Below are positions 61,244-64,000 of a DNA stretch of 64,000 nucleotides, one piece after another (position 1 is the stretch's first letter; each line of letters starts with the position of its first letter). The position numbers were made by a program, and so were the translations under genes. The notes under the pieces were generated by a model, which worked only from the letters and a program-made list of their open reading frames with translations, had not been told where the DNA came from and did not search any database. Source of the stretch: Nocardia sp. CDC159 (GTDB lineage: Bacteria; Actinomycetota; Actinomycetes; Mycobacteriales; Mycobacteriaceae); the NCBI RefSeq assembly GCF_023740735.1, contig NZ_JAMRXH010000001.1, forward strand, positions 248,001 through 312,000. The letters are read 5' to 3'.

Positions 61244-61267
61244 CCCCCGGCCGTGTGCGGCCGGGGG
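61244..61267 (+). terminator. Strong hairpin after the monooxygenase gene
   Basis: CCCCCGGCCG (61244-61253) and CGGCCGGGGG (61258-61267) form a perfect 10-bp stem with a TGTG loop, 14 bp after the stop. There is no U-run, as usual in this GC range. It separates the TetR-regulated unit from the nucleoside hydrolase gene. Confidence 0.72.
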
Positions 61268-61292
61268 CGCGACGCTGGCTAGGCTCGGCAGG

Positions 61293-62330
61293 ATGCGGCA
61301 GAAGATCATGATGGATGTCGACACCGGGATCGACGACGCGCTGGCGCTGCTGTATCTGCTCGCCAGCCCCGAGGCCGAGATCGTCGGGATCGCCGCCACC
61401 GCGGGCAACGTCCCCGCGCCGCGGGTGGCCGCCAACAACCTTGCGCTGCTGGATCTGTGCCGCGCACCGCAGATCGAGGTCGCGCTCGGCTCGGCGACGC
61501 CGCTGGCGATCGCGCTGCGCACCACCGAGGACACCCACGGCCCGCAGGGGGTGGGCTATGCCGAGTTCCCGCTGTCGCCGCGCGCGCTGTCCACGCGCTC
61601 GGCCGCCGAGCTGTGGGTGGATCTGGTGCGCGCGCATCCCGGTGAGATCGTGGGCCTGTGCACGGGTCCGCTCACGAATCTCGCGCTGGCGCTGCGGATC
61701 GAGCCCGAATTGCCGCGGCTGCTCGGCCGATTGGTGGTGATGGGCGGGGCGTTCAACCATCCGGGAAACACCACCCCGACCAATGAGTGGAACGTGCACG
61801 TCGATCCGGAGGCGTGGAAGGAGGTCTTCGACGCCTTCGCCGCGGCGCCGCCGCAGCGCCGTCCGCTGGTGTGCGGGCTGGACGTCACCGAGACCGTCGA
61901 GATGCACCCCGTGCATCTGACACGGCTGGCCGAACGCGCGGACAGCCTTCCGGTGCAGGAGGTTTCGGAGGTCGACACGCCGGGGACGCGGTCGAAGGCG
62001 AGCAATCCCATCGTGCGGTTCGTCACCGACGCGGTGCGGTTCTACTTCGAATTCCACCGCGCCCACGACCAGGGATATCTGGCGCATATGCACGACCCGT
62101 TCGCGGCGGCGGTCGCGCTGGATCCGAGTCCGGCGCGCATCCGGGCGGCGGCCGTGGACGTCGAACTCGGCGGTGCGATCACCCGCGGCACCACCGTCGC
62201 CGACTGGGCGGGCATGTGGGGCCGCGAACCCAATGCGGACATCGTGATCGGCACCGATCCCCGCATCTTCTTCGAACGGATGATCGCCCGGGTGGGCGAT
62301 TTCGCGCGTGCGGTGTATCCGCCCGCCTGA
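61293..62330 (+). CDS. Inosine-uridine-preferring-type nucleoside hydrolase
   Basis: 345 residues. The calcium-binding signature is MDVDTGIDDALALL (Asp8, Asp10, Asp14, Asp15). VVMGGAFNHPGNTTPTNEWN holds substrate-contact residues, and a late AHMHDPFAAAVAL supplies the catalytic histidine/aspartate. The reaction is hydrolysis of ribonucleosides to base and ribose, or an analogue. A cytosolic enzyme. The ATG at 61293 starts the first beta strand. An amidohydrolase gene follows after 16 bp and probably acts in the same salvage or degradation step. Confidence 0.9.
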   Translation: MRQKIMMDVDTGIDDALALLYLLASPEAEIVGIAATAGNVPAPRVAANNLALLDLCRAPQIEVALGSATPLAIALRTTEDTHGPQGVGYAEFPLSPRALSTRSAAELWVDLVRAHPGEIVGLCTGPLTNLALALRIEPELPRLLGRLVVMGGAFNHPGNTTPTNEWNVHVDPEAWKEVFDAFAAAPPQRRPLVCGLDVTETVEMHPVHLTRLAERADSLPVQEVSEVDTPGTRSKASNPIVRFVTDAVRFYFEFHRAHDQGYLAHMHDPFAAAVALDPSPARIRAAAVDVELGGAITRGTTVADWAGMWGREPNADIVIGTDPRIFFERMIARVGDFARAVYPPA

Positions 62331-62346
62331 CACACAGGAGGTCGCG

Positions 62347-63234
62347 ATGAGCGTCGACGAGGACGACATCGGGTATGTCACCGAATTCCGGGACCGGATC
62401 GGCCTGCCCGAGATCATCGACGTGCATACGCATTTCATGCCGGACTCGGTCATGCGCAAGGTGTGGGCGTACTTCGATTCGGCGGGCCCGCTGACCCGAC
62501 GCGAATGGCCGATCACCTATCGGCACGAGGAACAGGTGCGGGTGAAGACGTTGCGCGCCTTCGGAGTTCGCGCGTTCACCGCCCTGGTGTACGCGCACAA
62601 GCCGGATATGGCGGCCTGGCTCAACGACTGGACCGCCCAATTCGCCGCCCGCACACCGGACTGCCTGCACACCGCGACCTTCTATCCCGAACCGAGCGCA
62701 CCCGGCTATGTGCGCAGCGCCCTGGACGCCGGTGCGCGAGTCTTCAAGGTGCACATCCAGGTCGGCGACTTCGACCCCACCGATCCCCTGCTCACCGACG
62801 TCTGGGGCATGCTCGCCGACGCCGGGGTCCCCACGGTCATCCACTGCGGATCCGGTCCGGCCGCCGGCCGTTTCACCGGCCCCGGCCCGGTATCCGCGCT
62901 GCTGCGCCGCTTTCCGAACCTTCCCCTGATCATCGCCCACATGGGCTCCCCCGAATATGTCGAATTCCTGGATCTCGCCGACCGCTACGACGCGGTCCGC
63001 CTCGACACCACGATGAACTTCACCGACTTCTTCGAGGCCGAGGACCCCTTCCCCCGCGCCGCCCTCCCCCGTCTGACCACCCTCGCCGACCGCATCCTGT
63101 TCGGCAGCGACTTCCCCAACATCCCCTACACCTACGCCCACGCCCTGCACGCCCTCGAACGGCTCGGCCTCGGCGACGAGTGGCTGCGCAAGGTCTGCCA
63201 CCACAATGCCGCCCAGCTGTTCGGGCTGGCCTGA
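62347..63234 (+). CDS. Amidohydrolase-2-family metal-dependent hydrolase
   Basis: 295 residues with a TIM-barrel metal site: HTH at residues 27-29 (IIDVHTHFMPDS), His166 (TVIHCGSGPA), His198 (IIAHMGSPEY) and Asp255 (ILFGSDFPNIPY). This pattern is the amidohydrolase-related (ACMS decarboxylase/TIM-barrel hydrolase) group, acting on C-N, C-O or C-C bonds. ATG 62347 follows GGAGG. It is in line with the nucleoside hydrolase, which hints at a nucleobase-derived substrate, though this is inference. The stop lies one base from the converging SDR stop. Confidence 0.85.
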   Translation: MSVDEDDIGYVTEFRDRIGLPEIIDVHTHFMPDSVMRKVWAYFDSAGPLTRREWPITYRHEEQVRVKTLRAFGVRAFTALVYAHKPDMAAWLNDWTAQFAARTPDCLHTATFYPEPSAPGYVRSALDAGARVFKVHIQVGDFDPTDPLLTDVWGMLADAGVPTVIHCGSGPAAGRFTGPGPVSALLRRFPNLPLIIAHMGSPEYVEFLDLADRYDAVRLDTTMNFTDFFEAEDPFPRAALPRLTTLADRILFGSDFPNIPYTYAHALHALERLGLGDEWLRKVCHHNAAQLFGLA

Positions 63235-63235
63235 A

Positions 63236-64000
63236 TCACGCGTAGGTGCGCAGGAACTGTCGGGTGACGAAGACACTCAGGCGCTGATAGCCCACCGGGG
63301 ACAGGCGCTGCAGCAGGTCCGTGGCGATGGCGTCGGGGCCGACCAGCAGGCGGATCTTGTGGCGGGCCACGCCGTCGACGATTCTGCGGGCGGCGCGGCC
63401 GGGGCTGGTGTGGGCGAGGTGGGCCGCGGGACGGCGGGCAGCGCCGGTGCGGAGGCCGCCGGGGTGGACGCACATGGCGCGGGTGTGTGCGCCCGACACC
63501 AGCAGCTCCACCCGCAGCGACTCGGTGAAGCCGCGGACCGCGAACTTCGTTGCGGCAGAGGATGTCCGGCCGGGCAGGCCGAGTGGTCCGGAGCCGCTCG
63601 ACACATTGACCACGGTGCCGCCGCCCGCCCGTTCGAGGGCGGGCAGGAAGGCGCGGGTGCCGTGCACCATGCCCCAGAAGTTGTGGTCCACGATCGATTC
63701 CAGGCCGTCGTCACTGACGGTCGCCCGGTCGCCGAGCACGCCGACGCCCGCGTTGTTGACCACCACGTCGACCCGGCCGTGCCGGGCCACGACCCGATCG
63801 GCGAAGGAGTAGACCGCGGGGCGGCTCGCCACGTCCACCGCCTGCGTACTCACCGCGGCCCCGAGCGCGGCGCACTGCCGCGCGGTCTCCCGCAGACCGG
63901 ACTCGTCGGAATCGCACAGCGCCAGCGCGGCCCCGCGCCGAGCGAATTCCAGCGCGATCGCGGCTCCGATCAACGACGCCGCGCCGGTCACCACCACCAC
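63236..64000 (-). CDS. Short-chain dehydrogenase/reductase-like protein, N-terminus beyond right edge
   Basis: At least 255 residues. The cofactor motif VVVTGAASLIGAAIALEFAR, the Asp switch LALCDSDESG and VVVNNAGVGVL are present, then VVNVSSGSGPLGLPGRTSSA with the catalytic serine. The YxxxK motif reads S-A-A-T-K, so the tyrosine is replaced by serine. The C-terminal ~60 residues (AARRIVDGVARHKIRLLVGP, ATDLLQRLSPVGYQ) are of the type found in mycobacterial lipid-related SDRs. The start codon may lie just outside. Activity is uncertain because of the missing tyrosine. Confidence 0.8.
   Translation of the reverse strand: MVVVTGAASLIGAAIALEFARRGAALALCDSDESGLRETARQCAALGAAVSTQAVDVASRPAVYSFADRVVARHGRVDVVVNNAGVGVLGDRATVSDDGLESIVDHNFWGMVHGTRAFLPALERAGGGTVVNVSSGSGPLGLPGRTSSAATKFAVRGFTESLRVELLVSGAHTRAMCVHPGGLRTGAARRPAAHLAHTSPGRAARRIVDGVARHKIRLLVGPDAIATDLLQRLSPVGYQRLSVFVTRQFLRTYA

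Overview
The window is very GC-rich, uses GTG and even TTG starts freely, and is packed with short overlapping operons. Its gene content points to a mycolic-acid actinomycete, most likely Nocardia or a close relative. Pointers are a ChoD-type GMC oxidoreductase, a LigC plus Prim-PolC pair, an F420/deazaflavin-dependent nitroreductase-like protein, a LytR-CpsA-Psr protein with a LytR_C domain, a RodA-like SEDS protein, actinobacterial DUF2599 and DUF6968-like proteins, and many TetR regulators. The genus is inferred from these families, not measured. I see no rRNA, tRNA, CRISPR array, insertion sequence or phage module.

Layout. 0-1 kb: edge of a methyltransferase gene, a 50-residue membrane protein and a permuted papain-fold hydrolase. 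1-3.9 kb: an arsenic island (arsI, arsR, acr3, arsC on the minus strand, with a second, structurally different arsR diverging from arsI). 4-9.7 kb: a stand-alone ATP-dependent DNA ligase, an AraC-VOC gene pair, a short UvrA-like ABC protein and a LexA paralogue. 9.7-21.7 kb: envelope and housekeeping-type genes (LCP protein, CocE/NonD hydrolase, choD, HAD fragment, tandem TerD protein, lipoprotein, APH kinase, membrane protein, PPOX flavoprotein). 21.77-26.13 kb: a tightly overlapping four-gene operon that is the most unusual item here. It encodes an aminotransferase-V C-terminal fragment, an unrecognised domain fused to a heavy-metal-binding domain, a Y4yA/diaminopimelate-decarboxylase-like PLP enzyme, and a cysteine-synthase-like PLP enzyme fused to rhodanese.

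26-40 kb: a RodA paralogue; a CPA1 antiporter ending in a UBP-type zinc finger; a stand-alone condensation domain; a putative 29-residue leader peptide followed by mgtC, a fused double ABC permease and its ATPase (no binding protein); and a TetR/MFS pair. Next comes an unknown gene preceded by a CsoR-like palindrome, then a cold-shock protein. 40-46.5 kb: ligC with Prim-PolC, an NCS1 permease, and an acyl-CoA dehydrogenase bracketed by two TetR genes.

46.6-55 kb: an alpha/beta-hydrolase-fold protein lacking its nucleophile, in line with a tiny protein and a 647-residue helical repeat protein that contains an internal 142-residue duplication. These are followed by secreted proteins, a zinc-ribbon SDR without the usual catalytic tyrosine, small membrane proteins and a methyltransferase. 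55-57.4 kb is a looser, lower-coding-density patch with a palindrome and a decayed DUF2784 gene. 57.4-64 kb holds a YbdK-type carboxylate-amine ligase, a type II thioesterase, a TetR/FAD-monooxygenase pair with matching operators, a nucleoside hydrolase with an amidohydrolase, and a truncated SDR at the right edge.

How genes work together. The ars genes would detoxify arsenate (ArsC then Acr3) and organoarsenicals (ArsI then Acr3). The 21.77-26.13 kb operon combines PLP chemistry, a sulfur-carrying rhodanese loop and a CxxC metal-binding domain, which suggests a sulfur- or metal-linked amino-acid-derived metabolite. LigC and Prim-PolC act together in gap-filling and ligation in mycobacteria. 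All functions are read from motifs without database searches.
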